NCBI GenBank assembly: GCA_002633005.1
Contig: NMRA01000505.1
Coordinates: 93,615-157,614, forward strand
Direction of reading: 5' to 3'
Length of the DNA: 64,000 nucleotides
Source of the DNA: Phoronis australis
Taxonomy: Eukaryota; Phoronida; Phoronidae
Numbering within the stretch: position 1 is the first letter of the stretch; every line of letters starts with the position of its first letter. This document shows positions 34,637 through 46,170 of this stretch, in pieces. The notes below the pieces were generated by a model, which had not been told where the DNA came from, did no database searches, and was given only the letters and a program-made list of their open reading frames with translations. Made by a program: the position numbers and the translations under genes.

Positions 34637-34692
34637 TGGTGGTGCAGTGGTAAAACGCGCCCTCTATCCGCCAGGTTTTGAGTTGAGTCTGT
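34637..34692 (+). repeat. Degenerate tRNA-like SINE head
   Basis: The A-box-like tggtgcagtggtaaaacgc and B-box-like ggttttgagttgagtc are spaced as in a tRNA. It is not foldable into a full cloverleaf by eye, so I read it as a SINE relic. Confidence 0.35.
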
Positions 34693-34800
34693 GGTATTAG
34701 CAGTTTTTCCTGTTTGTCACTTTCTCCTTTTTTCTTGGATAACACTTCGGAAATCAAGGAAAATGCTTGATTTTTAGAGGAAAAAACAAAAAAAAAATTG

Positions 34801-34912
34801 CCCCCCTCCCGACCTCCCCCCATTCGGTGCTATGTGCATCTACAATCGTGCTGTGAGCAAATGTTTACAGACAAAATGTTGCCCCCCTTTTGATATCCTA
34901 GATCCGCCACTG
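34801..34912. mobile_element. GATCCGCCACTG-type MITE copy
   Basis: Closest relative of 30103-30216. It runs from cccccctcccgacctccccc to ctagatccgccactg. Confidence 0.7.
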
Positions 34913-35010
34913 ATACTGAGCACTTGAATTCCTACAAGATACGTGACACAGGCATGTCTCAGTCATTTATGATATTGCTTGGTGTGGCAAAAAAGATCAA
35001 CCCGGCCAAA

Positions 35011-37553
35011 CCCGCAATCGAGAACGCTCGGAAGGCGATCGAGAACGAGAGCTTGCACCAAAAGAATGGCAGACTGCAGTGACGTACACGGTGAGTTTGA
35101 GTGCCTACTTTGGTACCAATGCGACACACCGAATAGCGTCAGAGGTAGCTTAGCATTTGTTGTAGATATGAAATAATTCTTGGCTTTTGCTAATTTTTGG
35201 AAATGAGGACCGTGTAAAGCAATGACTTTCGGTAAAATGCCTTGCGTCTCGTAAATTCGACAATTTCTACTTGTTATTAGCAATTCCTGGGTTCTGAAGA
35301 AGAGATTTATGACGTTTATAGTTTAATAGTCCCTGGTGACACCTTTGTTAGTTATGATTTGTGAAACAATTCGAGATATTTACCAATACAAGCAATTCTT
35401 TGTATGAGACGGCAATCAGGAACGAAGCTGTTAATTCTCTATGGCGATGGTGAACGCAAAAAAGCGATCGAGAACGCACATTTTTTCTGCATTCTCCTGA
35501 ATAATCGTTCAAGTTACGGACACTGAATTAGTTTACTGGTAGATCGTTCATTATACTTTCACCGTTTTTGGTGATTTCTGTGTGAGATTTAGCCTGACAA
35601 ATATAATTAAATGCGTTTGATTTTTTTTTTCAGTTGAACTTTAGCCACGCGACTTTCAGGGTGTTAACGTCCACGCTTTCAAAAAGAGTAGCACAACTGC
35701 TGCCTGTGACAAAGGACTGTGTACATGTATATGTTGTGGAGCTTCGTTCAGGAAGAAACCGACTTTGTATGACCACGTGGCAATAAAACACAGTGACATA
35801 ACAACAAGCAAGACCTTTACCAGCCCCGTGATCGACGTATTGCATGCTGCAAGAGTTCTTTGGTCGACATAAGAAAACGCAACATGAAGCATTGTGCTCA
35901 GGAACCAAGTCGATTCAGTGTCCTATCTGTGATCAATGTTTCACGGAAAGAGTGATCCTGACGCGACACATTGCATGAGGACACTCCTTTTAATGGTGAA
36001 TGTGGCATGTCATGCAAACAGTATGCTTCCTACAGGTATAAGAAGCAGAAACGTCATGAATGAAATCACGAAGTCCAGTGGTGAAGGTTGTTAAGTCACT
36101 ATATTTTATTCAGATTTACAGAGTTTATGGTTGTTAGTTGTCTGATGTAATAGTATTTTGACGTTTTGTTTTGAACCTTTTTCCTCAAGTTTCTTTCTAC
36201 ATTTGTGTTATTTCAACAATATCTTTAACAGAACCAGTGCATTTTTCTAGTGCTTAGGTAGATTTAAATGACCATACTAAGTGTCATTGGGCAATACTGA
36301 CATACAATTGTTGTGACAAATTAGTGTTTTAAAAGAAAATATATGTCTGCGATTATTGTAGAAATCGCTTTCATATTGTTGTTGATTTCCTGTGAGAGAA
36401 TTCCGAAATAGATTGTCTATGATTCAGTGATGATTTAGTCTGATACATTCTAAAAGTAATTCGCATGAAATGTTCAATGGATTTATAATGTTGACTTCCC
36501 TGAAGCAATCTTTTTGTATGACCAATTTTGAGAAATGTGTGATAAAAGATTAATAATATTATAGAAATGCTTTAATATTGGTGCTGATTTCCTGTGTAAT
36601 CACTACATTGTGCCTTGAAGTGACGGTAAAGACAACATTTTGACTACGTTTTGAGAAAATCCTAATACAGTAGGTGTATCATAACTCGTCTCACTCTTTT
36701 TCAATGTCACTTTAAACTGAAGATCATGAACTGATGATGCAGGTGAACTTAGGACGAAGACTACAAAACAGAAGAGGCAAACGAAACGTACAATACAGTG
36801 TATATCCAAGCCACACGGATGTCACAAGTCAATCTGTTCATCTCTGTATCGATGTTATCTGTAAACATCAATCAAAATGAAATCATTTGTAAAAATATCT
36901 AACTAAATTAGAATGCTTGATGTTCATGTATTGCTCATGGCGATTTAACGATAAATGCTGTGCTACTGTTTAGTTTTCATGCGAAAATAACACAGTAATG
37001 ACGCAAAATGGGGTTGATTCATTGCACAACATTTATTTTGTAACCTTTCACGTTTTATAAGTAAAGAGTGCATCATTGTTCGACACAACACTATACGTTC
37101 TCGATCGCATAAACAAAACAAAAATTCGCGTTCCCGATCGTTTACCATTGCGTTCTCGATCGCTTCTTTCAACAGAAAAGTTTCGAAAAATCAGATATGC
37201 TGACCAAACTACGAAAAACAGCGTTATATTTTCACACGGTATTTCTTCATAACTTCATGATTAAATTATTGGTATAGTGCCAAAAATAACAGCATTTCGC
37301 CAAAACGTCTTACAATTCAACTTGGGATCATGCGATGCTTCGGTTAACGTAACTTTCCTTCTATAATTGGAAGAGACACTAGCCTAAACCTCTACTTGCC
37401 CTTCCTCAATGCGTTACGCCTAGAACTCATGTCTCTGCTTTCACATTGAAAGGAAAAAAAACGAAAATTCATCAAATTTACTCACCTTGTATGGCTTCGC
37501 TTCTCGCGCCAAATATCATTCTCCATCACCTTCCGGGCGTTCTTGATCGTGGG
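35011..37553. mobile_element. Inverted-repeat-bounded segment with mirror array of a 14-bp motif
   Basis: The left edge (35011-35048) and the reverse of the right edge (37516-37553) match at 31 of 38 positions. Inside both edges lie copies of gcgatcgagaacgc. On the left they point + (35014, 35035, 35464; weaker at 35412 and 35444). On the right they point - (37095, 37128, 37150, 37537; weaker at 37517). This terminal and subterminal symmetry is how DNA transposons present transposase sites. No transposase is seen; a broken C2H2 zinc-finger gene (35690-36075) lies within. No target duplication was found, so mobility is inferred. Confidence 0.6.
35690..36075 (+). pseudogene. Broken C2H2 zinc-finger gene
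   Basis: In one + frame, CICCGASFRKKPTLYDHVAIKH (35726-35791, 22 residues read with the C-x2-C-x3-F-x5-L-x2-H-x4-H spacing) is a perfect C2H2 finger. After a frameshift, GRHKKTQHEALCSG is followed by CPICDQCFTERVILTRHI (from 35919), a second good finger cut by TGA at 35976. A third, worn finger (CGMSCKQYASYRYKKQKRHE) follows in another frame. At least two frame changes and a stop make the gene non-functional as written. A polypyrimidine-AG just before (35620-35633) could be an old splice acceptor. Frames on the opposite strand are shadows. Confidence 0.7.
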
Positions 37554-38393
37554 TTGCATGGGTGAAGATAGGTAGTGAAACCGGGCGTGGCAAGCGTTCT
37601 TTTTCTATGACAAGCAGCGATGCACCTTAACTCTTTGCGGTGGTTTTAAACTGTTTGAAACTACTGTGGGTTTACACAGTGACCATGTACACATTTTATT
37701 AAGAGAATTCGGCCTCTTGTACCAATTTACTTTGAACTTTAAATTGTGCCTTTCTAATTGCTTGGACATTTCCTTCTTTTTTCGGGCTTCTCTGTAAGTT
37801 GTTGCAGGAACCGTGGTTTCACGCTATAAATATTTAAACCAAAAAGAAAACCTTTGATCGAAACATAGTTCGCAAAAAGACACACACACACGAAAAAAAG
37901 ATTGATAAAACTTTTGTAGCCATGATATTAACGTTTATCTAAAGTAATCCTGTTGGAATTACGCATTAGAGGTTGTATGCTCAGAGATAACTAGCATGCC
38001 TTAGCAACATGGCGGCCAATATGAAGTGGTTGATCAGCGAGGTGTGTGTGTGGGTTGAATTAAGAATTCTTTTCGGTGTTCCCGTTGTGGAAGAGAACAT
38101 CTTTCGTCACAAGTGCAGTATAATGTCTTTTGGTCTGCGGAACTCAACCCAGAAGTTTTGGCCAATTCACTCGGCTGAATCGGCGGAGTGAATCAGCTGC
38201 AGCCATTATTGACGAACGCGCCCCGGTTATGCTCGGAACGTATGAACAATTGAAAGAATTGTATTTTCATAACCTTGATCATAAAATTTAAGCTCATATT
38301 CTTCGTTTCAATAATAAAACAATTAGAAAACAGGCCAATTTTAATTGGAACGTTGCAAAAGCGTTTCTTTAGTGAAAATGAACGCATGTATTT
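37554..38393. other. Intergenic DNA between TRPC A and B
   Basis: A 60-codon + frame at 38009-38191 starts with caacATGGCGGCC, which matches a YY1-type initiator, but the peptide is unrecognised. No gene call is made. Confidence 0.4.
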
Positions 38394-38399
38394 TATTAA
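38394..38399 (-). terminator. Polyadenylation signal AATAAA of TRPC B
   Basis: tttatt on the + strand reads AATAAA on the - strand, 168 bp beyond the TRPC B stop. It is the nearest canonical signal. Confidence 0.5.
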
Positions 38400-38511
38400 A
38401 TAAAATGAACAATCATTCAAAACTCAAAATGCATCATGTGAACCTACATCCTTGTACATATATTTAATTAAAATTTAACATAAACCTCGCTTTGCCTTAA
38501 GAGTGTAATCT

Positions 38512-38611
38512 TTGCTCTATTCCCCTTCCATGGCACTCGGCGGGCGTGATTCTTGATTCCTTTGCTCTATTCCCCTTCCATGGCACTCGGCGGGCGTGAT
38601 TCTTGATTCCC
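38512..38611 (-). repeat. Perfect 50-bp tandem duplication at the TRPC B stop
   Basis: Two identical 50-bp units (tttgctctattccccttcca and following) sit at 38512-38561 and 38562-38611. The unit contains the last 14 codons and the stop of TRPC B, so the second copy falls in the 3'UTR. Perfect identity means either a very recent duplication or an assembly error. Confidence 0.9.
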
Positions 38612-41600
38612 CAACAGAGCAAACTTTATCTCCTTTAGCTCCGTTTCAATTCGGTCTAAATCGGCAGTTGTCGGGGACTGACTTTCCTTTTCTTTCTCTT
38701 TGGTGCGAAGGTATCGCTGCACGAGGCGCGCCATCAGAATCTGGTAATCTCCCTCCGTGTCTTCTTCAACTTCCTCATCGATATAACAGCAGCGGTCGGT
38801 CGCAAACTTTGCTTTGCTGTCATCCTTGATCTTTAAGTAGCACCAGTAGAAGGCCCGGATGAAGCTCTTTGGGCTAGGAATGATGTTGAACGGTGGCGGC
38901 AAAGTACCTGGAAAATAAACTGCGCGTTATTGCAGAAAGACCATGGAATCCAATTGTTTGTTAATGCGGTTATAAACTACACGCACGCTCTCTAATGACG
39001 AGGGAGAACTTCGTTGTTGACAAAAATTTTAGTTAAGACATATACACAGACATATTGTACACATCTGCCCATCCGTATGTCAAATAACTTTGAATGCATT
39101 GATAAGCCAACATAATGATCAGTAGAGATCAAGCTTACCCCCTTCCTCAAAAAAACTTAGCCAGACCCGGGTTCGTGCAAACTTCCATTCCATGTCCGCG
39201 TTGTCCGTGACCTTTTGGAACGAGTTGGCCATCATGGCGATCAGCAGATTGAGAAGGATGATTATTGTGACCACGTGGTAGATGGAGAACAACATGTGAC
39301 CCACCGCTGGAGAAACAGAGCGAAAAAATTTCCATTTTCCTCAAATCAGACGTTTGACACTGGTTCTATCAGCGTAGATTGTTTGACTTAATGTTATCCT
39401 TATATGAAATTTGCTTGGAAGTACTTGATGACTCTTCTCAGGTTCGTTCGAACAAACCCCCTCCCCTCCTCCGCGGAAAAGGTCCAGCCCTAGGCTATAA
39501 TACATATGGACAACAACAAAATTGTTGCAGCTACTGGTACTACTAACTACATGTACTAAGTTAGTAATAATTTTGAATTTGCTTGATTCAAAGCGCTTCA
39601 CGTTATCATCGAGCCATTCCAGACCAACTTCACCCGAGTGGTATTTGCGCACATGACAAGATCGTGCAGACGATTAGAGGAGGCTTTATGTTACTCATCA
39701 GCATTGAACTCACGTGGTGGTTACACCGTAGGGTAACAAGGGAGTCTAGATTTGTAAATTTCTACACCTAGATTAGCTATATAGCAGTGAGCGAGCTCCC
39801 AAAAAGTCACTAAGCGGTATGAATACCTTAAAATCGACAAATTTGGAATTGAAAGTGTTCGTCAAATACAGGTATGTATGTTTTTCATCCAGTGTCCAAT
39901 TCGATTGTGGATTGGTGAATTGACATGCATGCGTGTACACGTGTGTGCGTTGCCGCTCTTATAAATTCAGTAAAAGCCGATGGTAAGCTAACTATAGGCA
40001 GCCCTCCGTCGTTGCTCAAAAACCAGAGTTTAACTATAACCGTGTTTGCTTGCTCTGAGAAAGCACCGACAAAGCACGTTCACATTTTTGGGGAAAAGTA
40101 GGTCTAGACCCAATAAAAACTTTGGTTAATGAAGATAGACTTCTCTTGTCAATAGTGTCAATAGTGCACAACCTCACAGACTTCATGCAAGCAACTAACT
40201 TGATGGAAAAGATTTCCAAGGTTAGATGCCACAGTTCCGAAGGTTCGCTACTCCGAAGGTCCAGTACGCCGAAGGTTCGCCACCTTCAGAAGTTCACTAC
40301 TTCGAATGTCAACAGTTCCAACACTAGAACTCCGACAGTTGTTTTTTATTTCTCAAATGTAAGCAGGGCCCCAGGAGTCGCTACGCATCATATCCAGGTT
40401 TTAATTCACACCCTTGCACACATTCACTAGTAAGACCGAACTCAGAGGAGTAGGAGACACCTTTGTGCAATGCTCGATTGGCAGCCACTAAAGCCAGGAT
40501 TCAAACTCAAGGTCTTCCAAACAGGAGTCCCGATCTCAAACCACTAAGCCACTCTGATTGTCTGCTAATGAGTCGTAACGTAACAGACATGAATAAATTA
40601 TTGTATTTGTGTCCATTTAGTAACCATTTAAAAGGTATGCAAAAGTTGACTTCATCTAGTTCTTAATACATTGATTTCATTGTTGAACTCAGTTACAATC
40701 ACTGGGTGAGGTTCAGGCGCAGTGGCCCTAAACTTTTCAGTTGCGCTGTGAAATGATTCGACCATGACATGGATTTGATGAATATATCGTGGTTGATAAT
40801 TCATCAACATTCCAACTCCATATTTTTAAAAATGCAATAACGTTCTCATTTTTCCGTGCTCGTAGGCTAAGACATGCAGGCAATTTCGTACGCGCATGAA
40901 ATCCAAAGTATTTTAATACCCGGGCGTTGTTTGGTGTTGGTACACCGTTCAGTGTATGTATCATTCATTTTTGCATGTAAATGTGTACAAATTACACACG
41001 ATTTTAGATCTATGTTTTCGTAGTCGTGAACCTTGGGAATGGCGCAAGTCGGCGTTTTTCCGTTCAGTGACTACCAGACGAAGAGGGTTGTGAGCATGTG
41101 AAAACATCTAGCTTCTTTGTTAACTACCAAGCACAGTCATTTGTCTGGTATGACAGCAAGCAAGCCATTTATCTACCAGGCTTATTACAGACCACGTGTG
41201 AATACGGTCAAACCCAGAGCGAATTGGTACATTCGGAAAGAAGATTGTCGTAACTTCGGTTGTAGTTGGGCAATTTTGGCAATTCAAAAACTAAACATGA
41301 TCACCATTTGACGAGGATTACAGAAATACTATTAGTTTATGTTTACTTAACTTTTATTTCAACAGCACAGTCCAGTCAGGGTAGATGTGATCTTACTGGA
41401 GATTAGAGCAATTACCGAACAAGAGAGCTGACCCTCCAACCATGAATGCCAGAATGGAGTTAATCAGCCGTGTAAGATATTGGCTACACGGGTGTTCTTC
41501 CCAACTTGTTGTTGGGCTATAGAATCGAACAAGTTGGGAGCAACGGGAAAACGCCGTAATGGAACCGAATGATGAGTAGTGGACTGTTCCCATTTCCAAC

Positions 41601-44275
41601 GATGTAAAAAAATATACGTAAATAAAACAACAAAAATGGATCACTGAATTTTCGGGTATAATAACATCCTTCGTCAACAGAAACAGAAATAATTTCTTTA
41701 TTTCTGTTTCTGTTGGCGAAGGATGTTATTGTATCCGAAAACTTCAGTGATCCATTTTTGTTGTTTTATTTACGTATATTTATTCTACTTCTCGACAAAC
41801 AAGTGTATATTAAGGGGGTCCGGATCGCCTCTTTTAGTTTAGGATTTATTTTCTACGTTGTTAATCAACGATGTAAGCAACTTAAGTAACACGCAAAAAT
41901 ATAAGTAGATAAAAATAAATTTCTTTAAGTTATTCTCCGACTAAACATTTCTGTCTGAGTAGGTGTAGTCACTCCTTTAAGCATGGCCGATTTGAAAATT
42001 TGGCAGGAATTAACATCCGACTTGAATCCGTTCTTTGCGAGCAAGCGTCACGGCATCCTCATCTCTGGCATTACTAATTCCGCCTCATCTCAAAAACATA
42101 GAGCTGGGAGTCATCGTTTTGTATACAAATATTTCCCCTCCCCATGATTAAGCTGCGTCAACTGAGGGCCTTAATGAAAAGTCTACAGTGTCGACGTTCG
42201 CAAAATATCCACGGTTCAAGAAATTCGAACCACCCCCTACGCAATGCTAGCAACGGGCCTGCTTCTCATCTATGTGTTAGAACTTATGTATAACTCATTT
42301 TGCATGACAAAGTAAACAGTAAGCAATCTAAAGATTCCTTCTACTTCGGTAATACAGAACTGCAAAATTAAATTCTAGCCCTGGTATATTGGCATGTTAA
42401 ATTACCTTGTGTGAAGTCGTGCGTGTTAAGCTTTGGATGAGTCTTGTTTCCGCCAACTGGCGACAGAATGACATTAGCGCTTTCTACAGGTGACATGGCG
42501 AATATTGACCAGAAGAGTGTGTATAACGTGTGTGGAAAGGTGTCAAAGTGGTGAATCATAGCCACCTTAATACCATGAACGTTGAGATACATCTGGTCAA
42601 TGTAATACTGGTAGAGCTTGTGGATTCCAGCGGCAAACGAAAAGAGAATGATGGCGAAGATGACCATGAAAATTATGATGTCTTTGTACATGCGGCTTAT
42701 GCTGACCTCCAATGGCCCCAAATTGTTGTTCACTTGCATGGTCAACAGCAAACGTCCACAGGCCATGACTGTTGCGACGGAGTAGAGACCTTCCGCAATC
42801 AAAGTAGGGTCGTAAGCATCCCAGAAACGTCGTTCTAGGTGTGTGTTGTCGTTTTCTAGCACGTCCGTGTAAGCCCAAATCCAGGAAACAAAGGTTGATA
42901 AGAATATACACAGCATAAGTAAAGTGTAGATATTCCACTTGCTCTCAAAATAACCACCCCAACCGTAATACCAAATCTTCTTGATTTCAGCCCAAACAAA
43001 CCCGAAGACGAACAACCCAATTACTGCCTCCAAACCAGTGTGAGGGGGTCCACGGATGTGGTCCTTGCTGTCGAGAAAGTTATGGATAAACAGCAATACG
43101 AGGAATGTACAGTACGACGCTGTCGTCGATAAGAATTTGTTGATGGGACTTGACCACGAGATGGCGTACTTTGACTTAGGAGCCAGCCAGTAAACTATCG
43201 CAATGAACGGAAGCATGACGATACGTGGGAAAATGCGACAGACTTTCTCGATGTTAGAGAGACTTTTCCAGTCTTGCCACTCCCGTAACCAGGCGGCTCG
43301 CAGCACAGTTTGGCTGTTGTGATGGGCAACGAACTCTCTTTGTTCATAGTCAACGGCTGTAGCCAAACGCGAAAATTTGACTGGTCTCCTTCGCCGATAT
43401 CCCTGTTTTCTCTTCAACAAAAGTGACACTTCCTCCGTTGTCCTAGCAACGTTAAGAATATCGAGAGCAAATTTCTTACAATCTTCCGACAATTTCACGT
43501 ATTCCTCCACGAACTCGCGCTCCATTTTACTGATCGCGTAGAATTCCTTGCTCAATTCGAAAGCGGTTAAGATTGGGTCAGACGACGACTGGCATATATA
43601 TGCCGGACTTGACAGTGCTTTGTAAGCGGTCAGTCGCTTGATAGAATCTCTCAAAGTTTCCCCTCTTTTCCTCGCCCAGCATTTTTCCTTGCAAAAGCAG
43701 TTTGGCTTGTGAGGCTTATCCACGAAGTGACCCCGACCCAGCAAGAGACGGATAACTTCATAATTCTCGCTAATGGCGGCTAACATTATCGGTGTAATAT
43801 CTGGACTGTAATCTGGGGACTCGGTATAGCAAGACGCCCTTTCGTCTTTTCCATCCCTGGTCAATTTATCTAAGACAGCGGAAATAATGGCACAGTCTCC
43901 TTTATCGATAGCGCGTAATATGGAATCTCCAACAATTATATCCGGCTGCGCAAGAATTGTTTCAACCATCGAAAGATTGCCATTTGACACGGCTTTTGTA
44001 AGCGCGGTTGCACCAGAATAGTTCTGGCAATTGACATTAAAACCTTTCTGTCGATTAAGAAAGGCTACGACATCTTCCGTTTTATCACTGTCTACGAGTT
44101 TAAAAAATTCTTTTCCTTCTGGCTTCAGTTTAGGAAGCAAAAGACTCGGTTGGTATGCTACCTTACTTATTTCAACGGTTTTTCTTGGCCCAATTCCAAT
44201 TTGAGGCAGCAACAGGTCTGCGTCCTCGTTTTCAAGCCTCAAGTACCGTATCCTTTTCGCTTTGGGCTTCTCCAT
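38567..44275 (-). CDS. TRPC: TRPC-type cation channel B, 792 aa, three exons
   Basis: Exons, read on the - strand: 44275-42406, 39306-39139, 38907-38567 (stop). Phases equal those of gene A, and exon 2 is again exactly 168 bp. Residues 1-623 carry the ankyrin region, the zinc and linker segment (KPHKPNCFCKEKC), helices S1-S5 and a pore helix LFWSIFAMSP. Exon 2 gives S6 (LLNLLIAMMANSF) and the TRP box EWKFARTRVWLSFFEEGG. Exon 3 opens with TLPPPFNIIPSPKS, the wording of TRPC1/4/5, and ends in an acidic, Lys-rich tail (SAMEGE). Strong likeness to A over the ankyrin-linker and TRP-box parts shows a tandem duplication. Intron 1 is 3.1 kb against 156 bp in A and holds a SINE and a hairpin MITE. Role as for A; heteromers of A and B are possible but inferred. 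Confidence 0.95.
40227..40330 (+). repeat. Short imperfect tandem repeat in TRPC B intron 1
   Basis: Variants of ccgaaggttcgc / tccgaaggtccagtacg / cttcagaagttcactac repeat every 18-20 bp. Confidence 0.65.
40490..40562 (-). mobile_element. tRNA-derived SINE in TRPC B intron 1
   Basis: On the - strand the A-box-like gtggcttagtgg (40541-40552) and B-box-like gagtttgaatcc (40497-40508), with a long variable arm, recall a Leu/Ser-type tRNA head. The cloverleaf is worn, so this is a SINE rather than a tRNA gene. Confidence 0.55.
41500..41538. repeat. Perfect 11-bp hairpin
   Basis: cccaacttgtt (41500-41510) and aacaagttggg (41528-41538) are perfect inverted arms with a 17-nt loop, in TRPC B intron 1. 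Confidence 0.8.
41611..41780. mobile_element. Hairpin MITE, arms of about 80 bp
   Basis: The arm 41611-41691 (aatatacgtaaataaaacaa to acagaaataa) is the near-perfect inverse of 41699-41780 (ttatttctgtttctgttggc to tttacgtatatt). There is almost no loop. One arm also occurs alone at 11680-11748. The RNA would form a long duplex within the TRPC B pre-mRNA. Confidence 0.85.
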
Positions 44276-45379
44276 TTTCTAACTTCAAAGATTTTCTCAT
44301 AAATGACTGTACTCTCAAATCTGTCGCATTCACGTGCTGTGCACGCATGAAAGATTTATTAAGTTTTAAGCATGGTTTCACACATTTCTTGAAATTACGA
44401 TTCGCCATTACAAACTGTTAAGTGTTGACTGCTGATAATAAGGATGTACCCACAAGTGCAACAGACGGAGAAAAATTGAAAGAGTTGAGTTGACAGAGCA
44501 ACGCTATTGTTAAAGCTTTATACACGTCATTAAAACTTGAACAGAATATCAGTTTTTGAGGTGAACTTGGTTACCACTAAAACTGCGTCGAAAGTGTGGG
44601 CCATACCATACAACTTCAGGGGGTGAAAGTTGAAAGAAATTGAATTAGTTATTCATACAGGAACTTTTTGGAACTATATATGACAGCAAAGTGAACAAAA
44701 TCAACGTTTGTCACGCAAAAGAATGACGTTTCCAACGCGATTTCAGGACGCAAAAATATTCGTTCTTCCCATTACAACGCCATTCTCCCATTTTTAAGTC
44801 CAGGCAATTTCCGCCCGAATTCATTAAATTATTTTTAAAGCTATTTTTCGCAGTTTATCATTAGGCATTTTACTCTCATAAAATCGATCTTGTGATATTC
44901 TTTACCTTCATAGCTTTGATATTCTTTACCGTGATAGGTTTCCGTTTCTGATACCAACAAGATCAACTAAAGCATAAGCAAACGCTTCAGAATTTATTGA
45001 AGTAGCCTAAAACTACGAACTTGAAAATTGTGCAATTACGCATTACCTGTGACCTAAGTCACTTAGTAACGGAAACAGAGTCCTTTCGCAGTAGGAGTAT
45101 GATGATACCTATTGCCTTTGTCCATAGTCACTTTCATGTATAAAAAACAGAATCCTATCACAGTAGGAGTATTATGATGACAACGATTTAATGAAGTGAC
45201 AGGATGGCCTTGTGATCGCACTTGAAAGTGCTCAGTTGTCCCCCATCACGCTTCCGTGACATCGCATAATGTTAATACGTTGAGAGTGTATCTTAAGAAC
45301 GAAGATTTGGATTTTGCTAATAATTTGTACCATAGTGTACTGTGGTAAACAACGCCGGAAGCCAATCCATTTTGGTGAC
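44276..45379. other. Upstream flank of TRPC B
   Basis: Presumed promoter and 5'UTR of TRPC B. A repeated phrase (acagagtcctttcgcagtag / acagaatcctatcacagtag) lies at 45074 and 45147. No gene is seen. Confidence 0.4.
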
Positions 45380-45900
45380 ACTGGTATCAATTTAAAGGTA
45401 CAAAACGTGACAAACGAGTTATTTTGGAAAAATGTCATTGACGCGATATCTCAAGAAGGGAACTGTAGATTCTGTTCATATTTTGTACCGGGGTGCTGGT
45501 GGCCTAGCTGCAGGAGCCATTCAATTTTGATGGCTTTGATGTCTTATTTAAGGTCACAGAAAAAAATCAAGCTTTAGACATCGTTCATAGTTAGTGCAGT
45601 GGTGAATTAGGTGGGACAACTTCAAGTTACAATCGATTTTCGTTACCTTGGATCTCATTTTCGGTGTCACAGCAAGAAAATAAACTTTAACTTGAGGAAA
45701 TGCAATTCGCAATACCTCAAGAAAGGTCTTAAATTTTATTCATATTTTGAACCGTATACATTATGTGGGTTGTCTCCTGGCGTCCAGGGTTCAGTCCATC
45801 TTATTGATCCTTACGTCATTTTAAGATGACAAGGACAAAATCAATTTTTTGTCGAAAAACATTGTGGCAGCGATGCCTCAAGAAAGATTTAGATTTGTAG
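45380..45900. repeat. Diverged tandem repeat of about 240 bp
   Basis: Phrases such as cgatatctcaagaagggaac, caatacctcaagaaaggtct and cgatgcctcaagaaagattt recur, each at the same place in a unit with ttcatattttg downstream. There is no coding sequence. Confidence 0.55.
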
Positions 45901-45940
45901 GTGAGTGACTCCAAGTGCCAGTCGATATTGCTGAAGAGAA

Positions 45941-46170
45941 TGGGAGTAAGAGGGGTACCAATGGGAGTAAGAGGGGTAACAATGGGAGTAAGAGGGGTAC
46001 CAATGGGAGTAAGAGGGGTGCCAATGGGAGTAAGAGGGGTGCCAATGGGAGTAGGAGGGATAACAATGGGAGTAAGAGGGATAACAATGGGAGTAAGAGG
46101 AGTAACAATGGGAGTAGGGGTGACCGAATGGGAGAAAAAGGGGTGACAATGGGAGTAACAGGGGTAACAA
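45941..46170 (+). repeat. 21-bp minisatellite (tgggagtaagaggggtaaca)
   Basis: About eleven units follow one another. All six frames are open across most of it, which creates several false ORFs of 80-98 codons (poly Leu-Pro or Gly-Ser-Lys). Confidence 0.95.

Noticed and set aside
35656-35908. - strand frames of 78 and 92 codons
   Set aside because: Shadows of the broken C2H2 zinc-finger gene, which is on the + strand.
38009-38191. 60-codon frame with a strong ATGGCGGCC start context
   Set aside because: The start looks good (YY1-like) but the peptide is unrecognised and no splice partner or polyadenylation signal could be assigned.
42530-42838. 102-codon + strand frame and 113-codon - strand frame in the same stretch
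   Set aside because: Shadows of the TRPC B first exon in other frames.
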